Assembly (NCBI GenBank): GCA_019022495.1
Contig: JAFEKR010000002.1
Coordinates: forward strand, 4,526,001-4,590,000
Source: Epichloe hybrida
Lineage: Eukaryota > Ascomycota > Sordariomycetes > Hypocreales > Clavicipitaceae
Length of the DNA: 64,000 nucleotides
Direction of reading: 5' to 3'
Shown here: positions 1 to 10,790 of the stretch, piece by piece
Layout: each line of letters begins with the position of its first letter
How positions within the stretch are numbered: the stretch's first letter is position 1
Program-made: the position numbers and the translations under genes
The notes under the pieces: generated by a model
What the model was told of the DNA's origin: nothing
Database searches by the model: none
The model's input: the letters and a program-made list of their open reading frames with translations, nothing else

Positions 1-645
1 GATATTTCCGGTTTCCTTCTTATACGGGGGCCATTTGTCCCCCTAGCTGGGTATAGCCAGCTACAATGAAAAAAAGAAGAAGAAAAGATCAATATTCCTG
101 ATCCAGACGAACCGACGTCGCTAATACCACCTGACAAAAACAAAAAAAATTGCACAGAATGCAGGTCGCGCACGGAGCTGGTAGTCCACATCGATTCGCC
201 CAATACAATGTCGCAACACATGAGACTATACAACGTCTCCAAATCCTCCCGTCCATCAAGCTCAAGACTTCAACATAACAACAACGTCTCGTAGTGAAAA
301 AAAAAACAAAAAGTCTGGATTGGCAACAAATCTGTGTGTCACTGCCCCAAAGCTTTGCCCAGCGAGTCGATTCCCTTCTAATACACGGTGATCAATGACC
401 AAATCTGAAAGATACGTTGTACACGGCAAAGGCACATGGGGATAGGGCAATATTGACAGAAATCTGTTACGATGGTTTGACCCAGCCTATGGATTAGAGT
501 TCCCAGCGCCTGATATAAGAAATTGCAGCACATTTAGTGCAATCAACAATACTGTTCTCACAAGAGATTGAAACCAATGAATTGCCGACTAAAGGAGTGA
601 AACAAGCCGCAAAGACCATGGCCCCCGTCTTTGTTTGCCCAATAA
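1..645. other. gene-free left edge, downstream of tyrosinase
   Basis: This stretch lies 3' of the tyrosinase stop codon and contains no coding model I can support. Short A-rich runs occur near 67-90 and 296-310. The small open frames here show no family similarity or splice structure. It probably holds the tyrosinase 3' UTR and intergenic DNA. Confidence 0.5.
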
Positions 646-2677
646 TCACAGAACCCTGCGCGGATGGTCGTCCCCATGTCGATCCCTCAAGCCGACAGCA
701 TGCGTTTTCCTTTCTCCCGGCGTGGGGAACTCGATATCGGACTCGGCCGGTGTAACAGAGACTTCTTCCAACGTCAGCTTCAAGCTGGGCACTTTGCTCA
801 ACGGGATGATGGCGCCATTAGGCTTCATGATGTCCATCTCGATGAGGGGCTCAACGGAGCTGACGAGGCCGTTGGAGGGAGACGTGGCGGCGAAAGCAGC
901 CTGCATCTCCTGATCGACTGCTACAATACCGCGAAGGATACCCGTTTCGGGCAGCTGCATTACTACCAATTTCCCGGCGGCCGTGCCATTGATGAAGACT
1001 CTCACAGCGCATGGGCGCTCGACTTGCGCGCGGTCAAGTTCGAGGCGAGCAAAGTAGCGGGGTTTGGCTTCGGCGGGAGCACGTCTTTTTTGTTGTTGGG
1101 CACTGTCTGAATACATGGTGTTGATGAAATGGGCGGTATTCGCCTCGAGCTGCGCCACCGACGTGTTCCAGTAATGGAGTGGCTCGTAGGTGTAGCCCAG
1201 GCCTCTGATGCTGGAGATCTTGTTCGGGGTCCAGTATGCGAGCAAGCCGTCGTAGAAGGGCTCGAGGGGGGAGCTGGGTTCTATCAAGGTGTAGCGACGT
1301 GTGGAGTAGCGCGATTCGCCGTAGTAGTGGTTGGTGAAGGTTGTGTGATCTTCATTCGCGAACTGCCAGTAGGCCCAGAGGCGGTCGACGTGGGTATGGT
1401 GAAGCATGCTGCGGTTGGAGTTGGTGAGCAACCTGTCTACAATGGAAGCGTGGGCAGACTTGCGTGTAGGAAGTCACTAACAAAAGGGGGTCGAACGCTG
1501 AAAGCTCAGCTTTGAGAAACTGGCCAGCACATCCGGCATCCCAGTGGATGGCATTGTGCATCTGCTCGAGAGTCGTTGCATTTTCATGAGTGTTTGCGAA
1601 TTCTTCGAAATTGGCAGAGTACGTGAATATGTCGTACTGGATGTTTCGACATCAGCACAACTGTCCCGATGGAACACGAGAGAATAAAACAATCCTATCA
1701 GCCCAACTTACCGTGTCCTGCTTCAACTTCCACTGAGCCAATCGTCGGTTGGCCGATTCGGGATATTCATACGGTGAGGGACACCGCTCGGTGGTTGAGA
1801 GGTCGGGAAACTCGCCGAACTCACCATTCCTTGCCTTCTCGGGATACCTGAACGAATGCAGCGGGTTATCGATGGTGATGTTCTTGAGATTCGGGCCGTC
1901 GGGGACGTTGACAACGGCTTCCATCGGAACAGTGCAAGGTGGGATGTTGGAGTTGGCAGACCAGTCCCAGTAAGGAGAGCGCAGCTGCTCGGCAGCTTCC
2001 ATGTACTGGACACGGTATTTGGGAGGGTACGTTGCCGCGATATACTTGGCTTCTTCAACAAGAACCTGCTCGAAGGCCAGGATATAGGCACGGTGCCAGG
2101 GGAGGAAGAGATTCTCCTGCACAAGTCAGTCTCTGAACGGTGTCTACTGTACAAGCCATTTGTCATACTACAGCAACAAGTGGCGATGGCTGGCAGGCAG
2201 GCACTTACACCGTGAGGACAGTATCCTCTCCAGCCCGCGGTAGTTTGCAGCTCCCCGCCCCCGTTCCACTCGATATACGGCAAGCCGTGAATACCTTTTT
2301 GAACAAGTCAGACGTGATGTCGATTCAGGATCAGTGATCGAATATCCTGGTGGAAACGAACCAGCAATTTGGAAATACGACCGTGGATCGGAGGCGTCAG
2401 TATCTTGCAACGATCTGAGAGCTCTCAGATAGAGATCCCTATGTCTTTGGGTGAGTCTCACTTGACCAAATTGTGAAGTGACATTGCTCCTTGTCTCCGA
2501 GATGACTAATACCTACCATTGAGGGCCACCCTGGGAATAGAGGTCGTTGATATTCTTTCTTGCAGGAACGGCAGTCCCATCCTCAACGGGGACGCCAGTG
2601 ATAGGGAAGGACTCGACGCTGACTGCCAGTGGCGCAAGGCCAATTGCCAAAAGGCCAATGACTTGGTTCAAAATCAT
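646..2677 (-). CDS. secreted tyrosinase (type-3 copper monooxygenase)
   Basis: Tyrosinases hydroxylate monophenols and oxidise diphenols to quinones, feeding melanin and phenol metabolism. Six exons are inferred: 2677-2517, 2438-2362, 2294-2209, 2116-1712, 1636-1482 and 1408-646, giving 548 aa. I chose the ATG at 2677 because the first ~23 residues (MILNQVIGLLAIGLAPLAVS) form a signal peptide; an upstream in-frame start at 2827 would bury it. The CuA site has His82 (IHGLPYIEW), Cys105/His107 (CPHG, the usual Cys-X-His thioether pair) and His116 (ENLFLPWHRAY). The CuB site has His270 and His274 (MHNAIHW, HxxxH) and the HH pair of FMLHHTHVDRLW near 298-299. The C-terminal ~200 residues form the beta-rich extension seen in ascomycete tyrosinases. 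All copper ligands are present, so the enzyme should be active; the natural substrate is unknown. Confidence 0.92.
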
Positions 2678-4156
2678 CTCGACGGGGGCTGTCGAGGGCA
2701 AGTCTCTGCGAAGGGGGGCCAAAACCTCCAACAAACCTGTGTCTGCGAGGTCATCGACATGTGGGAACCAAGACCAACTTATACGCCCCCGGGGTGGTGG
2801 CTTGTGCTTCCGCAACACCACAAGCAACTTGAACTGAAGAAGAAAAAGAAGGGGAGCGCCTGGTCCGGTGCGGGTATCTCATTTACCATCGTGATATCCA
2901 TCCACCACCAGCCGAGCAATCTGTCGTAGCCCGTAACCATCCTTGGCAAACAGTCTCCAATTGCTCATCTGCTGGCTTTGCAACTGGCGAGTGCCCACCG
3001 AGCCATGATGGCTTATTTCGTAATAAACAACACCAGGAACCGACTCTCAACTAGACTGATTGAATGATTCGAGCCTCGTTTAAGGTTATAGAAGCTTGTA
3101 CGTGGACACCAAACGCCAAGCGCCAAGCATTGGAAGACACTGCCACCCGACGACTTTTGCCGAGTGAAACTGATGATGGTGTGGAACACCGACTCGACCT
3201 GCCGTTCTAGATGGCCTTAAACTGGACCCTTGCCCCTCTGAGGACTTTGCTAAGCATAGAAATGGATCCATATTCTCCTGCGTAGGGGTTTTTTTTTTTG
3301 CTTTTTTTTTTGCTTTTTTCAAACTCGCTACGCAGCTGCGCCTGTCCTGAAGTCGAGCGATATCCTGCGCACGTGTTATTATAAATGCAAATTAGAAAAC
3401 AGCAGCAGAGCTGAAGGCAGCTCGTCGGCACTCGCAAAGCAGTTGTCTGTTTACCCCCCTGCGTTCCGGACTCATCTAGGTCCTTCTTTCCCATTCTCCA
3501 GCTCTGACATCGTCCTGGTGATTCCTGCGGGCACACGGTAGAGTCTAACCCATAGTGAGTGAAGCTATTAGGGATGGGTATTTGCGCTAGTAGGAGATAC
3601 TATGTAGTCCAAGGTGACGCAAATTTCCCACCGGAGCTTTCAAATTTTCCACCGGACTAGCTAAACCGAGAGGAGTCTCCACACACAAACTCTTTTTGGT
3701 GCAGAAGCATGGGATGCATATAATAAGGTACGTTGTATTACCCTCACTTAGTGCTATATGTACAATAAGCCATGGAAAGATCTATCATTGGCCTACGGCT
3801 CCTAGTTCTACACCCTTTGTCGAAACAAACAGGGATTAGACATGCTATTTTGCTAGTTCAAAGGCTTCACCCTATAACAAGACAAACTGTATTATATAGA
3901 GCCAACATTTACTCAAGTGCCTGGGCCCGTAGCATTACTCGTAAAGAGTCGTACCGGTCAAGTCACATGTATGTGTTGGGGCCTGCATTTCTTATCATAG
4001 GCTGCCTCTCCTGAGTTCCTATAACGCCAATTCCAGCAATACACTACTGAACCAGATAATGACAAGTGAAAGCAACTGCTTCTGTCCTTTGAGCTCCCCC
4101 GAGTCACGAGACGAAAACCCGTGCGCCCATGTTGTTAATCCCACAAATAATGCATG
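2678..4156. other. intergenic: tyrosinase promoter side and Mcm10 3' side
   Basis: About 1.5 kb between the tyrosinase start and the Mcm10 stop. It contains a T-rich run near 3291-3320 and short low-complexity tracts. The open frames here lack splice signals, conserved motifs or normal composition. I see no supported gene. Confidence 0.5.
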
Positions 4157-6594
4157 CTATATTATAACCAACTCGTCATCATCGTCATCACCAAGAGAGA
4201 TTTGTCTCTCTGAATAATCATTGCTCAGGCTCTCCCGGCCCGCTTCTCGTATCCCCCTTTCCGTGACGAACCGCGTCTTTTTACGTACTGGCGGGGGTTC
4301 TGCCTTGTGTAGTTTCTCGCCTTCCTTCATTTTCGACAACTTGCTGCTGAGGTTCGAACCCCACCCGTACGCTGCTGCCAGAGACGTCGACGACTTGGTG
4401 CTACCGACGGTCGAACTGGCCTGGGAGCTATCGGGTCTTTTTCGTTTGATGGGGCTGAGGTGGATGGTTCGGTCTTTACTTCCGAGACCTAGCGACATGA
4501 GATCGTTTCCAGTGGACTCAGCCCGGGTATCTGTAGACCGTCCTTTGGCATCAAGAATAGAAGAATGAACGGAGCCTTGGCTGTCATCAGCTTTGCGACC
4601 TGCTCGCTGCATGTACTCCCGTCCTGCGGCGTTGCCAATTTCACCGAGCTTCTTCATCATCTCGCGTTCCTTTTCCTTGGCCTCCAGGCTCCGTTTTACA
4701 AACTCTGCCCGTTCCTTCTTGTCTGCAACGGTGCGGTCCTTGCCATCCAGCAAGTCTGCCGCACTGTGCGATCGAGCCGCAAACCACTGCGAGCGTGTGT
4801 CCCAGTCGTAGTGGTTGTTGCCCTTTTTCTTTTCTTCCTTGTTGCTGCCGCCACCGCCAAGCTTGCCTCGTCCTTCCCAGCCGCCGAAACCTGTCGAGTT
4901 GACCTCTTGTCGAGTAGACCGTTGTTTCCGGACGGCCTCGTTGGAGTGAAATTCGCAGAAATGTGTCTTTTTCTTGTTCACCCACGTACCACAGATCTCA
5001 CCATCCTTCTTCACGGATTGGCAGAAGCCCAAGTCTCGAGCCGATCCGATTTCCAGTATCGTGTCCTCATCAGAGCTGATGACAAGACTGAATCGTCCTG
5101 TGTCCTGGCGTCCAGGAGGTGGGGGCATAGTATTCGGGTTGAGGATGGCCACGACAGTTCCCTCGGTCAGCTTCCAAAATCGTGTAAATCCTGAGTTGAA
5201 AAGAAAGAGGTCCAGCTCAAAGTCAAGGTCAGTCAATGTCATGACCAGGTATTTACCACGATCTTCTTGCTTCTGATTCGCCGTTGGCTTGTGCGCTCGG
5301 GGTTCCGACTTGCGCGCAACAATGGCAAATACTACCACGTCTTGCTCGACATCAGGAAGCGCAAAATCCGGTGCCTTGACTTCTCTCAGCAAATCTTTGA
5401 CGTTGAGAACTTGTTTGCCGGAAACATGCCGCGCGACAATATTGTGCGGCAGAATTCTTTTGGACAAGTGCATGCAAGAGTAGGCCTCGAAAGAAGTCTC
5501 CTCACCCCTGTCTGTCAGGCAGGCATCTTCCGTGGCGGAGTTATCCAGAGTTGATGTCGATACTATAGAGCTTTGGGCATGTAGTCGTGATGTAAGATTT
5601 GGCGCAGTTTTACTCTGAGGCAGCTTCGAGGTTGGCGGGACTCCTTTTGATAGGATCTCGTCGCGGCTGAACGACCTTGCTTGTAACGGCACGTCTGGGA
5701 TTTCAACTGCTTTCTTCTTGTATTGTTCCATCTCATCTTGTCCAATTCCGAACGCGTTGGTACGGAGACTTTGTATTTTCTCCTTCCGTTGTGCTCGCTC
5801 AGTCTCTTGTGTCCGCGCCGACGCTAATCTCTCGTTGAAAGTCGGCGGCCGGGGGGGCTCCGATGGTAATACGGGTGAGCTTGCCGATTGGGAACGATTC
5901 AGATAACCCCCAGAGTGTGTTGAAACGGCAGCATTGTTTCCCTTGTTTCTCGGCGCGCGCTTCAACGAGACATCCTTGGCCTTCCGCCCTTTGTCGATAC
6001 CCAGGTAGACCCTGCTAGGAGACGTTTGTTGGTGCAGAAATTGGAGTTTCCGCACGGGCGATGCAGGTACGGTAACCTGGTTTTGGGATGCTGGTCGCAC
6101 ATTCTCATCTGCACCTGGAGTTCGCGCTCGAGTCGTTCGGCGACTTGGACTGGGCATGACGGGATCCGACTTCGGTTCTGCCTCGCTGCTTCTTTGCGCG
6201 CTTTCTTGTTGTTCTCTGGCTCTCGCATTCTGAAGCTTCTTCAGCTTCAACTTGGCTTGGATCTCTTGTAGCTGCAACTGCAAAGTCTCCTCGTCCTCGT
6301 CGTCGTCATCATCATCATCATCATCATCATCTCCGGGCAAATGAATGCCTAAACCAGCGCCGGGCGAAGAGGTAATTGCCGCCAAAGCTCGAGAGCTTCT
6401 CATGGGCGACGGCGACGGCGATGTCCGGTTCATCATTTCACGGTATCGCTGGCGACCGCCGGGTGTGCTGAGAAGAGCCTCGTAGGGAGAGCGGGGTGGC
6501 CATTGCGGCTCAGAATCTGCAACACACATACAATGTTAGTTCTTGTGTTCGCAATTGGTCAAGGACAACAGCCGTCCTCGTTACCTGGAGCCAT
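4157..6594 (-). CDS. mcm10: DNA replication factor Mcm10
   Basis: Mcm10 binds ssDNA, the MCM helicase and DNA polymerase alpha during origin firing and acts in the nucleus. Two exons are inferred: a 10-nt first coding exon 6594-6585 (ATGGCTCCAG, donor GTAACG) and 6516-4157, giving 789 aa that begin MAPDSEPQWPP. The N-terminal third is disordered and Ser/Arg-rich with an Asp run near residue 70 encoded by a trinucleotide repeat. An OB-fold covers roughly residues 390-500 (VVFAIVARKSEP...KYLVMTLTDLD). The Mcm10-type zinc finger follows near 500-530 (GFCQSVKKDGEICGTW...HFCEFH). The C-terminus is basic with coiled-coil-like stretches and an acidic end. The length fits filamentous-fungal Mcm10. 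The tiny first exon is easily missed by gene finders. Confidence 0.93.
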
Positions 6595-6870
6595 GATGCA
6601 GCATCCAACAACTTATATCTTATGGCAGCTGAATGACGAAGATAACGTCTGGAACAAGTCGGACGTAGAACACCAATGGCAATCGATGGCGCATAACCAC
6701 CGTGCCGGCTATGGCCGTAGAGCAGCCCAAGCCATGCAGCTGTAGCGCTACTCCAGGACTTGATGACCACAGGCTGGGCAAATGAAGTTGGAAGTACAGT
6801 ATGCGATTGTTTGTTGTCGGGACAAGCAAGGCTAGCAAAAAGATATGACCAACTGAGAGGTTGTCGATGA

Positions 6871-6908
6871 AGCCACTCGGAGCCACTCGGAGCCACTTGG
6901 AGCCACTA
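6871..6908. repeat. short tandem repeat, unit GGAGCCACTC/T
   Basis: About four copies of a 10-bp unit (GGAGCCACTCGGAGCCACTT pattern) lie between the Mcm10 start and the transposon-like element. They were seen directly; no function is inferred. Confidence 0.8.
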
Positions 6909-6922
6909 ACTTTACAAGTTTA

Positions 6923-6960
6923 TACGGATGTCCAAGTCAAAAGTCGTATCCCCTGCACGC
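6923..6960 (+). repeat. left terminal inverted repeat of the MITE
   Basis: A 38-nt arm starting TACGGATGTCC and ending CCTGCACGC. It is the reverse complement of 7406-7443 except for one base. Confidence 0.93.
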
Positions 6961-7441
6961 TGCTGCCTAGAGTGGCCTAAGGCATTAATGTAGTAGCCTA
7001 AGGCATATAAATAGTCTAGAATAACATAAGGAAAATTAAACAAGGTATCTCTGCTATATAAACTACATATAAAAGTAACTTATCCTAGTTATTATTAGAT
7101 TCTTCCTTTATATTACTAGAATCTAAGGCATTAAGGTTATTAGGACTATTAAGACTATTAAGCTTATAAGGGTTAAAAACCTACTTTCTTTTATTATTAT
7201 TAATATTATATAATAAGTAGAGATAGAAGTAGCTAGGTAAGGGAAGTAGCTAGATAAGGTAAAAGCTAGCTAACTTTAGTAATAGTTATAGCACTAGTGG
7301 TAAAAGCAGGCAAAGAGAGGGGAACTAGAGAAGAGGTAAGCCTCTTATTTAATTTACCTGGTGAGACTACGACCCCGCTGGCTAATTATATCCTTGACTA
7401 GGGTCGCGTGCAGGGGACACGACTTTTGACTTGGACATCCG
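6925..7441. mobile_element. MITE / decayed Tc1-mariner-type DNA transposon
   Basis: An AT-rich body of about 440 bp is bracketed by near-perfect inverted repeats at 6923-6960 and 7406-7443 (37 of 38 positions complementary). Both ends are bordered by the dinucleotide TA, matching the TA target-site duplication of Tc1/mariner elements; counting TA as target, the element runs from CGGATGTCC to GGACATCCG. No transposase frame is visible inside, so it is either a non-autonomous MITE or an internally deleted, RIP-mutated copy. The body is strongly AT-biased (TAAGGCAT-like motifs, TATTA runs), unlike the flanking genes. The single mismatch between the arms is a G-to-A transition, which fits RIP but is only one event. 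The element sits about 135 bp beyond the stop of the 7577-8233 gene. Confidence 0.85.
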
Positions 7442-7443
7442 TA
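7406..7443 (-). repeat. right terminal inverted repeat of the MITE
   Basis: A 38-nt arm reading GCGTGCAGG to GGACATCCGTA on the plus strand, the partner of 6923-6960. It is followed by ordinary GC-rich sequence, which marks the element boundary. Confidence 0.93.
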
Positions 7444-7576
7444 CACTACCAGAGTTTGTGCCCGCAGGCCCGATGCGACCAGACGCGCGCTCCACGCGTC
7501 TCGGACCCCTGCAACGTCGTTACCAGACCGCGCGTTGATTGCCAGGTGTCAGATGACCAGCTTGCTCCCTCCATTC

Positions 7577-8233
7577 TCAATGCGACAACTTGATGACCAT
7601 CACGAGATTCGTGATACTGGATTCATTCATTTTGTTTCCCCTTTTTGAAATAATTTCTGTGGAACTTTGAGAGCGGCCATGGTGTGAGGGCTGCACCGGC
7701 GCTGTGCGTCTATATCGATCTGGCCCGCTCTGTTTGGTGGCAGTCGAAAAAGAAGGTTGGGTCGACACGGACAAATGAGACTGTGGGCGTGCAGTCGGTG
7801 TCATATTGCGGCCCAGTGTGAGGGCCGAGTCGTCTCGGGAGCCGCCGTAACTCATGCCGAACGAGGTTGAGTACCCTTGAAGATTATTCTGCATGACAGG
7901 GCGATGGCTCTGGCTAGAGTCGTATGCTTGATACGAGGGTACTGTGGTTGAAGAGCTTGTCCTGTATGCGCCATGCTGCTGCCATGACGGCGTTTGATTG
8001 AGGTTTGGTGTACTGGAGAAAGCATAAGGTTGTGCAGGGACTGAGCTTCCTCTATACCCTGTCGGGCCGTTCGTATTATAGACGGCCCTTGAAGCCTGTG
8101 AATTTGCCACGTTATATTGGCGGCCGCCATGAGATTGATCTTTGGGCATCATGCCACTGGTTGACGAAGGACGGGTTTGAAGCATAGTGGTTGTAGCGGT
8201 CGGTTGTGAATACGTCTGGACCAATGCAGCCAT
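7577..8233 (-). CDS. disordered Ser/Gln/Tyr-rich protein, unknown function
   Basis: A single-exon frame of 218 aa starting MAALVQTYSQPTATTTMLQ. It is rich in Ser, Thr, Gln, Tyr and Pro, with no membrane segment, signal peptide or catalytic motif. Composition (low-complexity but not a codon-level repeat), a clean start and a long upstream leader region support a real gene. The N-terminal block looks like a fungal conserved hypothetical family I cannot name. The last ~25 residues (after SSTEIISKRG) look less conserved in style, so a 3' intron or a different natural C-terminus is possible. Such proteins are often regulators or RNA-granule components, but nothing here shows that. Confidence 0.65.
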   Translation of the reverse strand: MAALVQTYSQPTATTTMLQTRPSSTSGMMPKDQSHGGRQYNVANSQASRAVYNTNGPTGYRGSSVPAQPYAFSSTPNLNQTPSWQQHGAYRTSSSTTVPSYQAYDSSQSHRPVMQNNLQGYSTSFGMSYGGSRDDSALTLGRNMTPTARPQSHLSVSTQPSFSTATKQSGPDRYRRTAPVQPSHHGRSQSSTEIISKRGNKMNESSITNLVMVIKLSH

Positions 8234-9800
8234 AATTCACTTGCCCAGGCAGTAGTTCTGTAAACTTGATTTGTGCAACGTCCCGGTATTGGCAATACAA
8301 CCGCTTGTGTTGGGGAGTTGGGCCTCGTAATAAATGCTAAGACGTCAACCCGAGAAAGAGGGTGAATTGGTTCACGGCGCCAGAACCGCTGTATGAGACA
8401 GGAGAGTTAGTGCAATGATCTTGAAAATCCTCATTCACGCGACGACCGGGCAGCCATGGCCGAGATAAGCAAGCGTATGTCGTCAAAAGCAGGATCAGCA
8501 ACGTATTTCCTTGAGGGATTTCCACACCTTTGTGTCTTTTCAAATCGAGTTTTGCCTTTTTTGCTTCCTAGAGTCGCTCGACAAATGGATAGAATCGGCC
8601 GGGTCTTTCTGAATTGGATTGTTATTCCCGTTTCTGAGCAAGGACAGGGATGAAGTTATCGCTAGACGAGTGATGGAAGAAACAGGACGCCAGCGACCAA
8701 AAAGAGTGTCAAAATTGAAACAGATGTTCCAAGCGAAAGCCCGATTATGTCCCGTCTGTTGGCTTGTAGTTCTCGTAGTCGGGTTGACTCAATAGAAGCA
8801 GACTAAATGACGCGGAATAGCTTCAACCTAGTTCGGACAGAACATGAGGCAAAAGCACATGAATGATAGCCCGTCTGCGTAGTGAACGCTTTCTCAATCT
8901 TCTTGTTTGATCGACGAGGGATGAGAGGTCGACAAGTACGTGCAAGAATATTACAATCGATGGAAGGACGGGTGATGGCACGCCTCTGGAATGGCCAAAG
9001 ACTGGGGGCAAAGGCCAAGGAAAGGACGGGGCAAGGCTTGCTGGGTCGATGTAGGCAACGAAGCGCTCAAAGACGTAGAGAGACGGCACGTAAAGACGAA
9101 GGAGAAGAAGGGACACGGCACAACGAGTTGCAAATCGGTGGAGAGGGGAGGATGGCTCGGAGGCGAGGTAGGTGAAGAAAGGGGTTTCGCACCAGACGGA
9201 TTGAGGTTCCGGAAGGCGTTTTTCGCGTGCTGGTGGGTGGGTGCTGAGAGGCGGTTAGAAAAGGGGAAGGGAAGGGGAGGGACCAAGAAGGAGAGATGAA
9301 GATGATGGTGGAGATGAAGGAAAGAGGAACAGGAAGAAAAAAAAAAAGAGGTCGGCGAGACGAGTGGTGTGTGGTGTTGATGATGGAGTAAAGCGGGAGG
9401 AGGATGCGAGGACGGACTTTCACGTAGGTCACAGAACCACTTGGCGAGGGTGTGTGGCAGGACGAGTCTGCGAGTGGTGGGTGACAGCAGGTAAACGCGC
9501 AGCAGTAGAGCAAAAAGCCAGTGGCAACGGCTGGTCTGGGCTCCTGGACTAGCCAAGCTGGGGGGGGTAGGCGGTAGGCGGCAGAAAGAGCGAACGAACA
9601 TCAGCGGTCTGCATTGCATGTAAGTAAGATTGGGCACTTGCAGTGACAGTGAGTGCAGAACAAACAGAATAAACACGCGACGACACAAGTTGGACGACTG
9701 GCAGCGTGACTCTCTCAGTGACAGTACAGGCGCTTGTGCCCTGTAGAAACGGGGCTTCAAAAGCCGCAGCTAGGCGGCACTGCGGCAATCCAGGACCGGA
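8234..9800. other. long leader/promoter of the 7577-8233 gene
   Basis: The minus strand is strongly pyrimidine-rich between about 9000 and 9560, as in long 5' UTRs of fungal regulators. A 269-codon minus-strand frame at 8951-9760 is an artefact of this Ser/Pro/Leu-rich CT composition. No second gene is supported. Confidence 0.5.
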
Positions 9801-9862
9801 TCCTTCGCCGGTTCGGTAGCATAATAGTGCTGTGCCATGGACGCCACAGGGCGTGTCAGTGT

Positions 9863-9915
9863 TTGTGCCAGCGGGTGCCAGCGGGTGTCAGCGGGTGTCA
9901 GCGGGTGTCAGCGGC
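9863..9915. repeat. decamer tandem repeat GCGGGTGTCA
   Basis: About five head-to-tail copies of GCGGGTG(T/C)CA, ending in a GGCCGGGTGTCGGCCGG palindrome-like extension. Seen directly. Confidence 0.85.
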
Positions 9916-10750
9916 CGGGTGTCGGCCGGCTTGTGGCAGAACTGGCTGTATCTCTGCACCTGTCTGAAATGGACTTTGAAATCTTTTGAATGATTATTAA
10001 TGCTTTTCGTTAGGGCTGGAAAAGGAGATTCGCGGCGCAACAAAGCCCATCAGAGGTCGTGACAGTTATCAGTCCCTACTATGCAGGAGTCGTGCATGGG
10101 TTTGACTTACTCGAATCACAGGGTAAATGGAGCTTCCCCCTTCCTTTCTAGTTTGGTGCAAGGCTTTCTCTGCGGATGGCGGGGCTTGCAAGTTGGTCAT
10201 ACATGTACATAATCCGTACATGCGGATTATTTGCGGAGTTTGATGATGAAATGGTAATTATTTCGACCGAGGCGTGGTTGATGGAAGGGCTGTAATATGT
10301 CGGATCGGGCCAACCACCAACAAAGCACAACAGCATTTTTATTATTGTGATTTGCTGTGCCTCTGGACACCATTGCGTGCCAGACACGACAATGAGGGTC
10401 GCATACATAGCCTGGCCCGGATTCGGGGCATGAACTCCGTCACTCCGTATGCGACGGGTGGAATACGAGTGTACTCGATGAGCATGCTACGTTATCTTGC
10501 CTCTTATTAGTTGGTCTATCACAGCTGCCACGCGGAGTGGTAAAAATGGTGTAATGAGGTAATGAGAGCGAATATCAAAGCCAGCAGACTGGATGGATGA
10601 TTGCACAACGTTTCTGTTGCCTCTGCCCATCCAGACCTCACATCAGACCTCATGCCATCTCAACATGTCAATCATTCACTTGCGTTTTTCTTCCAGGTAC
10701 ATGCATTCCTTTTTCTGGCGTCGGGGAAAATCGGCATCCCCTCATGTGCT

Positions 10751-10790
10751 AATCCGTACTGTTAGTACTTTTAGTACGTACATACGGATT
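10751..10790. repeat. inverted repeat AATCCGTA ... TACGGATT
   Basis: Eight-base arms at 10751-10758 and 10783-10790 enclose a 24-nt spacer that itself contains GTACTTTTAGTAC-like symmetry. A hairpin or dimeric protein site is possible. Confidence 0.75.

Noticed and set aside
4565..5194. 209-codon frame antisense to Mcm10
   Set aside because: Shadow of the Mcm10 coding strand; it runs opposite to clearly conserved Mcm10 domains.
8951..9760. 269-codon minus-strand open frame
   Set aside because: Same cause: pyrimidine-rich leader upstream of the 7577-8233 gene gives low-complexity Ser/Pro/His/Leu; other minus-strand frames overlapping it are open as well.
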